64,000 nucleotides of DNA from Mycolicibacter sp. MU0083 (GTDB taxonomy: Bacteria > Actinomycetota > Actinomycetes > Mycobacteriales > Mycobacteriaceae): contig NZ_OY726394.1 of NCBI RefSeq assembly GCF_963378075.1, positions 3,286,001-3,350,000 of the forward strand, read 5' to 3'. The notes beneath the pieces are model-generated. The model had not been told where the DNA came from, searched no databases, and saw only the letters and a program-made list of their open reading frames with translations. This document shows positions 30,102 to 39,065 of this stretch, one piece after another. The number at the start of each line of letters is the position of its first letter. Position 1 is the first letter of the stretch. Position numbers and translations under genes: made by a program.

Positions 30102-31382
30102 ATGACCCTGGATTCAGCAGCCACCACACCGGCCTCACCGCGTGCCTACCACCGGCTGGATATCTCCGATACCACGTTCTGGGGCAAGGACTTCCGCACC
30201 CGCGACGAGACATTCACGACGCTGCGCGGCGAACCGGGCCTGACCTGGCACCGGCCGATCGACGCCGTGTTCCCCCACCAGGAGACCGGCTACTGGGCGG
30301 CGACCCGGCACGCCGACGTCAAGTTCGTCAGCCAGCACGAAGAGCTGTTCTGCTCCAGTGAGGGCGTCAGCGTCGACCCGATGCCGGCGGAGATCCAGCG
30401 CAACATGACGTTCTTCCTGGCGATGGACCCGCCCGAGCACACCCGGTATCGCAAGCTCATCAGCTCCGGGTTCACCCCGCGGCAGGTCCGCCGCATCGAG
30501 GAGCAGATCAAGGCCAACTCCCGCGACATCGTCGACAAACTCCTGGACCAGCTGCGCAGCGGTGAGCAGATCGACTTCGTCGCAGCCTGTTCGGGCCAGC
30601 TGCCGATGCGCACCGTCTCCGACATGATCGGGATCGACCCCGCCGATCAGGCGAAGGTCGCCTACGCCGCCGAGTGCCTGTTCAGCGGCAGCGACGACGA
30701 GTACGCCTCGCTGGAGGAGCGGGCCGTGCACGTGATGACCCAACTCGGCGTGCTGGCCGGCTCCGGGGTCGAGTTGGCACAGCGCCGCCGCGCTGAGCCG
30801 CACGAGGACCTGATGACCGAGTTGGTCAACGCCGAGGTCGACGGGCACCGGCTGACCGACGAAGAACTCGGTTCCTTCATGGTGCTGCTGGGTTCGGCGG
30901 GCAACGACACCACTAAGCAGACCACCACCCACGCGTTCAAGGCCCTGATCGAGCATCCCGAGCAGCGCGCCTGGCTGCTCGACGACTACGACAACCGAAT
31001 CGGCGGTGCGGTAGAGGAATTCGTCCGCTGGTCGACGCCGGTACTGGCCTTCGCGCGGCACGCGGTCACCGACACCGAGGTGGCCGGTACCGAGATCAAG
31101 GCCGGCGAGAAGATCGCGCTGTTCTACTGCTCGGCCAACCGCGACGAGGCGGTGTTCGACCGGCCCCATGAGTTCGACATCACCCGCGGCGCCAACCCGC
31201 ACCTGGGATTCGGCGGCGGCGGCGCGCATTACTGCCTGGGCACCCATGTCGCCCGGATGCAGTTGCGGCATCTGTTCTACGAGCTGCTCACCCGGTTGCC
31301 GGACGTGCAGATCGGCGAGCCGGAGTACCTGCAGAGCACCTTTGTGCACGGCATCAAGCGGATGCCGATCAGTCTGGCCTGA
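30102..31382 (+). CDS. Cytochrome P450
   Basis: The 426-residue product has the AGNDTT I-helix motif (near 266), ExxR in EEFVRW, and FGGGGAHYCLG with the heme Cys near 374. Its plan resembles the mycobacterial P450s that hydroxylate sterol side chains and methyl-branched lipids. GAGAGGAAAACC gives a strong ribosome-binding site. It is probably co-transcribed with the SDR before it. Confidence 0.92.
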   Translation: MTLDSAATTPASPRAYHRLDISDTTFWGKDFRTRDETFTTLRGEPGLTWHRPIDAVFPHQETGYWAATRHADVKFVSQHEELFCSSEGVSVDPMPAEIQRNMTFFLAMDPPEHTRYRKLISSGFTPRQVRRIEEQIKANSRDIVDKLLDQLRSGEQIDFVAACSGQLPMRTVSDMIGIDPADQAKVAYAAECLFSGSDDEYASLEERAVHVMTQLGVLAGSGVELAQRRRAEPHEDLMTELVNAEVDGHRLTDEELGSFMVLLGSAGNDTTKQTTTHAFKALIEHPEQRAWLLDDYDNRIGGAVEEFVRWSTPVLAFARHAVTDTEVAGTEIKAGEKIALFYCSANRDEAVFDRPHEFDITRGANPHLGFGGGGAHYCLGTHVARMQLRHLFYELLTRLPDVQIGEPEYLQSTFVHGIKRMPISLA

Positions 31383-31408
31383 CGCTGGCGCTACGCTTGC
31401 TTAATCAG

Positions 31409-31429
31409 TTACTGTAATCCTTACAGTAA
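31409..31429. promoter_or_regulatory. Island operator site C (perfect palindrome)
   Basis: TTACTGTAA-TCC-TTACAGTAA: both 9-base arms are exactly complementary. It lies 28 bases before the GTG of the next P450. This is the reference site for the family of palindromes in the window. Confidence 0.8.
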
Positions 31430-31456
31430 TTAATTCCGCCGAACGGGAGGTCCGCC

Positions 31457-32668
31457 GTGGACAGTCAGGTCGACGACGTCGCCGCCGCACTCGACAAGCC
31501 GGCCGACTTCATCCGCAACCCCTATCCGTACTTCGCCGGCAAGCGCGGCGGGGCGGGGATCTTCCCCGGCACGGTCATGGACTTCTCCAAGACCCCGGAA
31601 TCGCTACGGCCGAAGACTCCGTTCGCCGCGGTCTCCTTCGAGGCGGTGAACCAGGTGTTCCGGGACTCGGATTCGTTCAACTCGCGGATCTACGACATGA
31701 CGATCGGACTGTTTCTCGGGCCGACCATCCTGGCCATGGAGGGCGAACCGCATCGCAAACACCGCAACCTGGTTTCGTCGGCGTTCAAGCGGAAGTCTCT
31801 GGTGCACTGGGAACCCGACATCGTCCGACCGGTCTGCACCGCGCTGATCGACGAGTTCATCGAGGCCGGCACCGCCGACCTGGTATCGGAATTCACCTTC
31901 GAGTTCCCCACCCGGGTGATCTCCAAGCTGTTGGGCCTGCCCGAAGAGGATCTTCCCTGGTTCCGGCAGCGGGCGATGGAATTGATCAGTTACACCATCG
32001 ACTTCGAGCGGGCGTTCACCGCGTCGGCGGCGCTCAAGGACTACTTCCTGGCGCAGATGGAGATGCGTAAATCGCATCCCACCGAAGACATCATCGGCGA
32101 TCTGGTGACCGCGGAGGTCGACGGGGAACGCCTCACCGACGAAGCGATCTTCTCGTTCTTGCGCCTGCTGCTGCCGGCCGGTCTGGAGACCACCTACCGG
32201 GCTACCAGCAATCTGCTGTTCCTGCTGCTCACCCACCCCGACCAGTTCGCCGCGGTGCGTGCCGACCACGAGCTGATCGGCGCCGCCATCGAGGAGGGGC
32301 TGCGCTACGAGACCCCGCTGACCACGGTGCAGCGCACCGCGATCCGCGACACCGAGGTGGCCGGTGTGGCGATTCCCGCCGGTGCCGTGGTCGATGTCTG
32401 CATCGGTTCGGCCAACCGCGACGAGAGCCGGTGGGAGCGTTCGGAGGAGTTCGACATCTTCCGTAAGTGGATTCCGCACATCACTTTTGCCGCCGGTGAG
32501 CACACCTGCATGGGGCTGCACCTGGCCCGGATGGAGATGCGGGTCGCGATGGAGTGCCTGCTGGAGCGCCTCGACGAGATCACCCTGGTCACCGACGACA
32601 ACCCGCACATCTACGGTCAGCCGTTCCGCTCGCCGCGGTCGCTACCGGTGACGTTCAGCGCGAAGTAG
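31457..32668 (+). CDS. Cytochrome P450
   Basis: The 403-residue product has the I-helix segment PAGLETT (near 240), an ExxR in EEGLRY and FAAGEHTCMG, with the heme Cys near 350. It is clearly different from the other three P450s. The GTG start at 31457 follows GGGAGG by 6 bases. It has its own operator just upstream, so it can be transcribed apart from the preceding P450. Substrate unknown. Confidence 0.92.
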   Translation: MDSQVDDVAAALDKPADFIRNPYPYFAGKRGGAGIFPGTVMDFSKTPESLRPKTPFAAVSFEAVNQVFRDSDSFNSRIYDMTIGLFLGPTILAMEGEPHRKHRNLVSSAFKRKSLVHWEPDIVRPVCTALIDEFIEAGTADLVSEFTFEFPTRVISKLLGLPEEDLPWFRQRAMELISYTIDFERAFTASAALKDYFLAQMEMRKSHPTEDIIGDLVTAEVDGERLTDEAIFSFLRLLLPAGLETTYRATSNLLFLLLTHPDQFAAVRADHELIGAAIEEGLRYETPLTTVQRTAIRDTEVAGVAIPAGAVVDVCIGSANRDESRWERSEEFDIFRKWIPHITFAAGEHTCMGLHLARMEMRVAMECLLERLDEITLVTDDNPHIYGQPFRSPRSLPVTFSAK

Positions 32669-32684
32669 GCCCGCCGCGGCGGGC
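32669..32684. terminator. GC palindrome between converging genes
   Basis: GCCCGCCGCGGCGGGC is a 16-base perfect palindrome just after the P450 stop, before the converging aldehyde dehydrogenase. It could fold as a small hairpin with a 4-base loop. It lacks a T-run, so termination is uncertain. Confidence 0.35.
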
Positions 32685-32726
32685 GTATAGCACCGCACGT
32701 TCGGCGATCCGGCCGCGCGGCTTACC

Positions 32727-34262
32727 TCACGCCCCGCGGCGCTTGCGGTAGCCGATCGTCTTGGTCTCCAGGTACTGCGCGAACCCCTCGATCCCGCACT
32801 GGCGGCCCCAACCGCTGTTCTTGTAGCCGCCGAACGGCGCGTCGGCCCCGTAGTACATGCCGCCGTTGACGCCGATCGCCCCGGTGCGCACCCGGCGGGC
32901 CACCGCCATGGCCCGCTCGTCGGACGCCGAGACCACCGCGCCGGCCAACCCGAACGCGCTGTCGTTGGCGATCCGGACCGCCTCGTCGTCGTCGGAGAAC
33001 GGCAGCATCACCAGCACCGGCCCGAACACCTCCTGTTGGGCGATCGCGGCACTGTTGTCGACCCCGGCGATGACGGTCGGCTGCACGTAGTGCCCGCCGG
33101 CCAATTCATCCGGAAGACCGACGACTTCCCCGCCGCCGGTGGTGATCTCAGCACCGTCCCGACGGGCCTGGGCGTAGGCGTCGAGCACGCGCTGCTTCTG
33201 GGCGGCGCTGATCAGTGGGCCGACCAGGGTCTGCGGCAGTGCCGGGTCGCCCACCGACACCGCGGCGAACGCTGCGGTCACCGCCGCCAGCAGGTCGTCG
33301 AAGAGCGAGGTGTGTACCAACATCCGGGTGGTGGCCGCGCAGGCCTGCCCGGCGTGCACGCACACCCCGATCGCCCCGGGTAGCACCTTGGCCGGGTCGG
33401 CGTCGTCGAGCACGATCAGCGCCGACTTCCCGCCCAGTTCCAGGAAGGTCCGCTTCATGGTGTCGGCACCGTTGCGGGCCAACATCTTTCCGACCGCTGT
33501 GGATCCGGTGAATGAGACCATGTCGACCCGCGGGTCGGTGCCGAGCAGCCCGGCGACCTCGTTGGACGGCGTGGGCACCACGTTGAGGACGCCGGCGGGG
33601 ATGTCGGTGTGCTCGGCGACCAGCCGCCCCAGTCGGGTGGCGTTCCACGGGGTGTTCGGGTCGGGCTTGAGGATCACGGTGTTCCCGGCGGCCAGCGCCG
33701 GCCCGAGCTTGTTGAGGATCACCTCGACGGGAAAGTTGGAAGGGGTGATCGCCGCGACCACACCGACCGGTTCCTTGACGACGGTGCGGACGTTGCGGTC
33801 ACCGAACAGTCCGCCGCCGTCGAGTTGCCGCTCCCACTCGAACTCGTCGATCAGCTTTCCCGGATAGCGCAACCCGTCGGCCAGCGGCCAATCCAGCTGG
33901 GCGAGCCCGGTCGTCATGACCGGGCAGCCCACCTCGGCGATCAGCTCGGTGCGCAGTTCTTCCTTCTCGGACTCCAGGGCCGCCTGCAGCTGCGCCAGGC
34001 AGCGCTTGCGCAGCTCCCGGTTGGTCGACCAGTCGGTGTCGTCGAAGGCGCGTCGGGCGGCGGCGACGGCCAGGTTCATGTCGGCGGCATCGGCGGCCGC
34101 CGTGGTGCCCAACAGCCGCCCGGTGGCCGGGCTGTGGTTGTCGAACTCCGCACCCGAGATCGCCGTCACCAGCTTGCCGTCGATCAGCATGCGCGACTCC
34201 GCCGCGCCGGCGGCGCGTTCTCCGATCTCCACACTGCCGACCTGCTGTTCGACGTCGTTCAC
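32727..34262 (-). CDS. Aldehyde dehydrogenase
   Basis: The 511-residue product is a classical NAD(P)-dependent aldehyde dehydrogenase. It has TPSNFPVEV near 174, FTGSTAVGK, LELGGKSAL with the base Glu, and GQACAATTR with the catalytic Cys near 311. The GTG at 34262 has GGGAGG 5 bases upstream and fits better than the ATG at 34340, which would take the gene through operator site D. It diverges from the CoA-transferase gene. Confidence 0.9.
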   Translation of the reverse strand: MNDVEQQVGSVEIGERAAGAAESRMLIDGKLVTAISGAEFDNHSPATGRLLGTTAAADAADMNLAVAAARRAFDDTDWSTNRELRKRCLAQLQAALESEKEELRTELIAEVGCPVMTTGLAQLDWPLADGLRYPGKLIDEFEWERQLDGGGLFGDRNVRTVVKEPVGVVAAITPSNFPVEVILNKLGPALAAGNTVILKPDPNTPWNATRLGRLVAEHTDIPAGVLNVVPTPSNEVAGLLGTDPRVDMVSFTGSTAVGKMLARNGADTMKRTFLELGGKSALIVLDDADPAKVLPGAIGVCVHAGQACAATTRMLVHTSLFDDLLAAVTAAFAAVSVGDPALPQTLVGPLISAAQKQRVLDAYAQARRDGAEITTGGGEVVGLPDELAGGHYVQPTVIAGVDNSAAIAQQEVFGPVLVMLPFSDDDEAVRIANDSAFGLAGAVVSASDERAMAVARRVRTGAIGVNGGMYYGADAPFGGYKNSGWGRQCGIEGFAQYLETKTIGYRKRRGA

Positions 34263-34287
34263 CTGGCCTCCCGCCTTTTCGGATGCC

Positions 34288-34308
34288 CAACCGTAACCAT
34301 TACAGTAG
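34288..34308. promoter_or_regulatory. Island operator site D
   Basis: CAACCGTAA-CCA-TTACAGTAG; the right half matches the consensus at 8 of 9, the left at 6 of 9. It sits between the aldehyde dehydrogenase (minus) and CoA-transferase (plus) starts. Confidence 0.55.
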
Positions 34309-34372
34309 AATACTTCAATTGGTTCTGGGTCGGTTCGCACTGCGGCAGGAGCGCGCTGAGTTGATCAAAGTC

Positions 34373-35587
34373 ATGGACGGCATCCGGGTACTGGAAGTCG
34401 CGCAATTCACCTTCGTGCCCGCGGCCGGCGCCATCCTGGCCGACTGGGGCGCCGACGTCATCAAGGTCGAACACCCGGTGCGCGGCGACACCCAGCGCGG
34501 GTTCATCAAGATGGGTGGTTTCGAACTCAACCCGGACCGGCATCCGCTGATGGAGCACCCCAACCGGGGCAAACGCAGCGTCGGGATCGACGTCTCGACC
34601 CCCGGCGGCCAGCAGGTGCTCTACGAACTGGCCGCCACCGCCGACGTGTTCTTGACCAACTATCTGCCCCGGGCGCGGCAGAAGAACAAGTTCGACGTCG
34701 AGCACATCCGCGCCGCGAATCCGAACATCATCTACGCCCGCGGCAGCGCCTACGGCGACAAGGGCCCCGAGCGCGACATCGGCGGCTTCGACGGCACCGC
34801 TTTCTGGACCCGCAGCGGGGTCGGCCATGCGCTCAGCCCCGAGGAATTGGGGGCGCCGCTGTCGCAGGGGATTCCGGCGTTCGGCGATTCGGTGGGCGGG
34901 ATGAACATCGCCGGCGGGATCGCCGCGGCGTTGCTGCACCGCGAACGCACCGGCGAAGCGCTGGAGGTCGACGTGTCGCTGCTGTCGACCGCGTGGTGGG
35001 CGGCCGGTGCCAGCGTCACCCAGGGTCTGGACACCGGCGAGGCCATGCGGGCGATGATGCCGGAATCCGGTGGTTCCCCGGCGAATCCGTTCCTGGGCAA
35101 CTACACCACTTCCGACGGCGGAACCATCAACCTGTGCATCGTCAGCCCGACCGGCTACATCCGCGACACCTTCGAGCACCTGGGCATTCCCGAGGCGGCC
35201 GACGATCCGCGCTTCGCCGAGGTGCTGCCGTTGATGCAGAACGCCGACGCGGCCAGCGCGCTGATCGTCGACGCGATCGGCGCCAAGCCCTTCGAGTACT
35301 GGCGCCAACACCTCAAAACCATGAAGGGCCAGTGGGCGCCGTTCCAGAGCCTGGTCGACCTGGGCTCCGACGAGCAGGCCATCGCCAACGACATGATCGC
35401 CGAGGTCGAACCCGCCGACGGCGGGCCGCCGTTCAAGGTGGTGCGCGGCCCGGTCCAGTTCAACCATGAGCCGCTGGAGACCACCCGCGCACCGCAGGCC
35501 TCCGAGCATACCGAGATCGTGCTGATGGAACTCGGATTGGACTGGGACCGTATCGAAGCGCTCAAGGAGTCCGGCGACATCGCCTAA
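34373..35587 (+). CDS. Class III CoA-transferase (CaiB/BaiF family)
   Basis: The 404-residue product is a family III CoA-transferase or the related racemase. It opens with GIRVLEVAQFTFVPAAGAILADWGADVIKVEHP and has the conserved Asp in the SAYGDKGPERDIGGFD region. Members move CoA between carboxylic acids or epimerise 2-methylacyl-CoA, a step needed for sterol side chains. The ATG at 34373 lacks a clear ribosome-binding site; a TTG at 34361 has AGGAG 8 bases upstream and may be the true start. Confidence 0.88.
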   Translation: MDGIRVLEVAQFTFVPAAGAILADWGADVIKVEHPVRGDTQRGFIKMGGFELNPDRHPLMEHPNRGKRSVGIDVSTPGGQQVLYELAATADVFLTNYLPRARQKNKFDVEHIRAANPNIIYARGSAYGDKGPERDIGGFDGTAFWTRSGVGHALSPEELGAPLSQGIPAFGDSVGGMNIAGGIAAALLHRERTGEALEVDVSLLSTAWWAAGASVTQGLDTGEAMRAMMPESGGSPANPFLGNYTTSDGGTINLCIVSPTGYIRDTFEHLGIPEAADDPRFAEVLPLMQNADAASALIVDAIGAKPFEYWRQHLKTMKGQWAPFQSLVDLGSDEQAIANDMIAEVEPADGGPPFKVVRGPVQFNHEPLETTRAPQASEHTEIVLMELGLDWDRIEALKESGDIA

Positions 35588-36384
35588 CCGGCCGCGAGTC
35601 CTTTCCCCTGCCCGGCGGCGTCGAAGGTGAAGTTCGCGATCGCGGTGGACACCCCGGTGCCGATCGGGCCGCTGCCGTCGAACAGCGCGGCGCTGCCGGT
35701 CGCCACGCCCGCATCGCTGTAGTGGGTCAGCGCCGCCAGTCCGATGTACGGACCGATCGGCAACCGGCTCAACGTCAGCGTGTAGTCGGCGTTGATGAAC
35801 GCCAGCCCCTTGGTGCTGAAGTTCGTCATCGACGCGGTGACGTCGACGGCCATCGCCGCCCGCACGAACGGCGTCAAATCCTCGCCGTCGACCAGGTCGC
35901 GGATCTCGCGCAACCATGCGTAGCGCGGCCCGGCCGTCTGCCAGGGGATCCCCATGCTGTCGTCGCCATAGGTCCGGATCAGCATCGGCACCGATTCATC
36001 CAGCCGCGCAGGCTCTTCCGGGATCGGCGGCAGCGCGACGTCGGTGGTGAAGAAGTCCCCGTCGGGCTGCGGTCCGCGGCGCAGGTACAGCGCTGAGGCA
36101 CGGGCGACCCGCTCCCCGTCCTGGGTCATCTCGGCATCGACCGCCCGCATCCGGGAACCGGAGCGCACCACCTTCGCGCTGACCTGAAGCGGCGCACCGG
36201 CCACCCGGCGCAGGATCTCGACGGTGAGGCGGGCCGGCTGCAGGTCGGCCTCGGGCACATGTTGCTCGATCGCGCGGGCCAACAGACCGCCGACCACCTG
36301 CCCGCCGACTGTGGGACCCCAACCGCCGTGCGCGATCGGGTTGGGCACCAGGTCGTCACCGTGACGAACCACGAAGGGAATCAT
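35584..36384 (-). CDS. Double-hotdog acyl-CoA thioesterase family protein
   Basis: The 266-residue product looks like a two-hotdog thioesterase of the TesB-like group. The first half has GGWGPTVGGQVVGGLLARAIEQ and the second half TKGLAFINADYTLTLSRLPIGPYIGL. It would hydrolyse acyl-CoA or act as a related acyl hydrolase. It overlaps the reductase upstream by 4 bases and the converging CoA-transferase by 4 bases. Confidence 0.75.
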   Translation of the reverse strand: MIPFVVRHGDDLVPNPIAHGGWGPTVGGQVVGGLLARAIEQHVPEADLQPARLTVEILRRVAGAPLQVSAKVVRSGSRMRAVDAEMTQDGERVARASALYLRRGPQPDGDFFTTDVALPPIPEEPARLDESVPMLIRTYGDDSMGIPWQTAGPRYAWLREIRDLVDGEDLTPFVRAAMAVDVTASMTNFSTKGLAFINADYTLTLSRLPIGPYIGLAALTHYSDAGVATGSAALFDGSGPIGTGVSTAIANFTFDAAGQGKGLAAG

Positions 36385-37397
36385 GAATTGCGCTCCAGAT
36401 AGAACCGGGCGGCACGCCGGATGGAATGTTCGGTCGGTTCCGGGTGCCAGCCCAGTTCCCGGGTCGCCTTGGAGTGGTCGGCCGGCGACGTCAACGCCAG
36501 CAGTCGGGCACCGGTCGCATTGAACGGGATATCGCGGCGCAGCAGTGCACCCACCGCGCCGGCCAGATGGCCCGCGGCATGCATGAGCACCTTCGGTATC
36601 CCGATGCGCGGCGGCGTGGCCCCGACCGCTTCGGCGGCGATCGTGAGCATCTCACGCTGGGTCATGTACCGCTCGGAGATGATGTAGCGCTCCCCGATCC
36701 TGCCCCGCTCCGCCGCCAGCAACATGGCCTGGGCGGCATCGTCGATCCCCACCACCTCGGCACCGATCCCGCGTACGTAGCACGGCATCTTGCCCAGTGC
36801 CGCAGCCTGAATCAGCGCGCCTTGACGCGGCTGCCAGTCCGGCGGGCCGTACGGGTTCGACACGTTGGTGATGACGGCCGGCAGCCCCCGGTCGGCGACA
36901 TAGGTCAGCACCAGTTGTTCGGCGGCCCGGCGCGAGGCGATGTAGTCGCCACCGCGGTCGGCCCAGTTGAACGGCGTCGTCTCGTCCACCGACTCCCCGT
37001 CGGCACCGACGGCGATGGTGCCGATGGTGCTCAGGAACACGAACCGGTCCAGACCGGCCCGCGCGGCCACGTCCAGGACGTTGCGCAGGCCCTCGACGTT
37101 GGTGCGGAACAGCGGCGCGGAGTCACGCAGTTCCATCCGGGTGTCGACGACGCAGTAGTAGACGACGTCGCGGTCGGCCATGGCGGCCGTCACCGCCTCG
37201 GTGTCGAAGATGTCGCCGTAGCAACGCTCTACGTCGAGTCCGTCGATGCCCCGGGTGGAGCTGGAACGGCGCAGCAGGACGCGGACGTCGTCGCCGCGGG
37301 CCGCGAGCTGCCGGACCACGCACGCGCCGACGTTGCCGCTGGCGCCCATGACCAGGGCACGCCGCCGCGCCGTCGGTGATCCGTCGCTCGCAGTCAT
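36381..37397 (-). CDS. NAD-dependent epimerase/3-beta-HSD-like reductase
   Basis: The 338-residue product is an extended SDR with the GASGNVG dinucleotide motif (residues 18-24). The family active-site pair YxxxK reads YIASR here, so the Lys is replaced by Arg. Relatives include epimerases, dihydroflavonol reductases and 3-beta-hydroxysteroid dehydrogenases. First gene of a two-gene minus operon; its start region is shared with the DUF35 gene through operator site E. Confidence 0.8.
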   Translation of the reverse strand: MTASDGSPTARRRALVMGASGNVGACVVRQLAARGDDVRVLLRRSSSTRGIDGLDVERCYGDIFDTEAVTAAMADRDVVYYCVVDTRMELRDSAPLFRTNVEGLRNVLDVAARAGLDRFVFLSTIGTIAVGADGESVDETTPFNWADRGGDYIASRRAAEQLVLTYVADRGLPAVITNVSNPYGPPDWQPRQGALIQAAALGKMPCYVRGIGAEVVGIDDAAQAMLLAAERGRIGERYIISERYMTQREMLTIAAEAVGATPPRIGIPKVLMHAAGHLAGAVGALLRRDIPFNATGARLLALTSPADHSKATRELGWHPEPTEHSIRRAARFYLERNS

Positions 37398-37438
37398 GAC
37401 TGAACTCCCGGCCGCTGGTCAAGTCCCGCTATCGTACA

Positions 37439-37459
37439 TTACTGTAAGCATTACAGTTA
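37439..37459. promoter_or_regulatory. Island operator site E (near-perfect)
   Basis: TTACTGTAA-GCA-TTACAGTTA, matching the consensus at 9 and 8 of 9. It lies between the reductase (minus, start 37397) and DUF35 (plus, start 37477) genes. Confidence 0.75.
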
Positions 37460-37476
37460 GCACTCACGGAGGTCCC

Positions 37477-37890
37477 ATGCAGAAGGCACTCGCACCCGAG
37501 ATATCGACGTGGCCGGCCGAAGACCCACAGTTGATCGGCAGCCGCTGCGGCGCCTGCGGCGCGACGGTCTTCCCCGTTCAGCCGCGCTGCCCGAGCTGCA
37601 GCGGCGACCAGATGAGCCAGGAGTTGCTCCCCCGCACCGGAACGCTGGTGGCCTGGACCACCCAGGGTTTCCCGCCGGGGGCGCCCTATGCGGGCCCGAC
37701 CGGCAAGGACTTCGTCCCGTTCGGCGTCGGGCTGGTGCAGCTCGGCGATGTCATCCGTGTCGAAGGCCGGCTCACCGAGAACGACCCGGAGAAGCTGGAA
37801 TTCGGCATGCCGGTGGAGTTGACCATGGTGCCGTTCACCTCCGATGCCGACGGCAACGAGGTCATCACCTTCGCGTTCCGGCCGGTTTAG
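37477..37890 (+). CDS. DUF35 OB-fold protein with zinc ribbon
   Basis: The 137-residue product has a rubredoxin-like zinc ribbon (CGACG and CPSCSG, spaced CxxC-x11-CxxC) and a C-terminal OB domain (GTLVAWTTQGFPP onward). DUF35 proteins partner thiolase-like enzymes; in sterol side-chain degradation the DUF35 part of ChsH2 binds the aldolase Ltp2. The ATG at 37477 follows GGAGG. The thiolase-like gene begins 10 bases downstream, which supports a complex. Confidence 0.87.
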   Translation: MQKALAPEISTWPAEDPQLIGSRCGACGATVFPVQPRCPSCSGDQMSQELLPRTGTLVAWTTQGFPPGAPYAGPTGKDFVPFGVGLVQLGDVIRVEGRLTENDPEKLEFGMPVELTMVPFTSDADGNEVITFAFRPV

Positions 37891-37900
37891 GAGACAGAAC

Positions 37901-39049
37901 ATGGTTAACGACGTAGCGATCATCGGGGTCGGCCTGCACCCGTTCGGCCGATTCGAGGGCAAATCCGCGATGGAGATGGGGGTGGACGCCATCTTCGCCG
38001 CGGTCGCCGACGCGGGCGTGGACTGGAAGGACATCGGCGCCGCCACCGGCGGTAGCTGGACGGTGGCCAACCCGGATGCGATCGTCGGGATGGTGGGATT
38101 GTCCGGTATCCCGTTCACCAATGTCTTCAACGCCTGCGCGACGGCGGCCAGCGCGGCCAAGGTGTGCGCGGACGGTATCCGGTTGGGCGACTACGACATC
38201 GGTATCGCCGTGGGCCTGGACAAGCACCCCCGCGGCGCATTCACCGAGGACCCGGCGCTGGTCGGCATGCCGCGGTGGTACGCCGAGAACGGCCAGTATC
38301 TGACCACCCAGTTCTTCGGCATGAAAGCCAACCGCTACCTGCACGACCACGGCATCTCGCAGCAGACGCTGGCCCGGGTCGCGGCGAAGAACTTCCGCAA
38401 CGGCGTGCTGAACCCGAATGCGTTCCGGCGCAAGCCGATCTCCGAGGAGGAGATCCTGGGTTCGACGATGCTGAACTACCCGCTGACCCAGTACATGTTC
38501 TGCGCCCCGGACGAGGGCGCGGCGGCGGTGGTGATGTGCCGGGCCGACATCGCGCACCGTTACACCGACAAGCCGGTGTACCTGAAGGCCGTGGAGGTCC
38601 GCACCCGGCGTTACGGCGCCTACGAGGTGAACACCACGTTTGCGCCGGTGGCCGAGGACGTGGCGCCCACGGTGTACGCCGCGCGTGCCGCCTTCGAGAA
38701 GGCCGGTGTGGCGCCGGCCGATGTCGATGTCATCCAGTTGCAGGACACCGACGCCGGTGCCGAGGTCATCCACATGGCCGAGTGCGGGTTCTGCGCCGAC
38801 GGCGACCAGGAGAAGCTGCTGGCCGACGGGGCCACCGAGATCGGCGGGTCGATGCCGATCAACACCGACGGCGGGCTGATCGCCAACGGCGAGCCGATCG
38901 GCGCCTCCGGGCTGCGGCAGATCCATGAGCTGGTGCGCCAGCTGCGCGGCGAGGCCGGCGACCGGCAGGTGCCCGGTGAACCCAAGGTCGGGTTCGCCCA
39001 GCTCTACGGCGCGCCCGGCACCGCCGCGGCCACCATTCTGACCCGCTAG
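37901..39049 (+). CDS. Thiolase-like lipid-transfer protein (SCP-x / Ltp type)
   Basis: The 382-residue product has the SCP-x thiolase fold. A Cys stands at the usual acyl-Cys position in FNACATAAS (Cys79). The usual GHPxGATG motif reads GEPIGASG, with Glu for His, and the classical C-terminal CxG Cys is missing (LYGAPG). It may thus cleave C-C bonds by a route other than classical thiolysis, or be a partner subunit. It sits between the DUF35 gene and an amidohydrolase in one operon. Confidence 0.85.
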   Translation: MVNDVAIIGVGLHPFGRFEGKSAMEMGVDAIFAAVADAGVDWKDIGAATGGSWTVANPDAIVGMVGLSGIPFTNVFNACATAASAAKVCADGIRLGDYDIGIAVGLDKHPRGAFTEDPALVGMPRWYAENGQYLTTQFFGMKANRYLHDHGISQQTLARVAAKNFRNGVLNPNAFRRKPISEEEILGSTMLNYPLTQYMFCAPDEGAAAVVMCRADIAHRYTDKPVYLKAVEVRTRRYGAYEVNTTFAPVAEDVAPTVYAARAAFEKAGVAPADVDVIQLQDTDAGAEVIHMAECGFCADGDQEKLLADGATEIGGSMPINTDGGLIANGEPIGASGLRQIHELVRQLRGEAGDRQVPGEPKVGFAQLYGAPGTAAATILTR

Positions 39050-39065
39050 AAACCGGGAGAACACC

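Noticed and set aside
34259..35917. 552-aa minus ORF opposite the CoA-transferase
   Set aside because: Shadow of the CaiB-family gene and part of the thioesterase; no domain.
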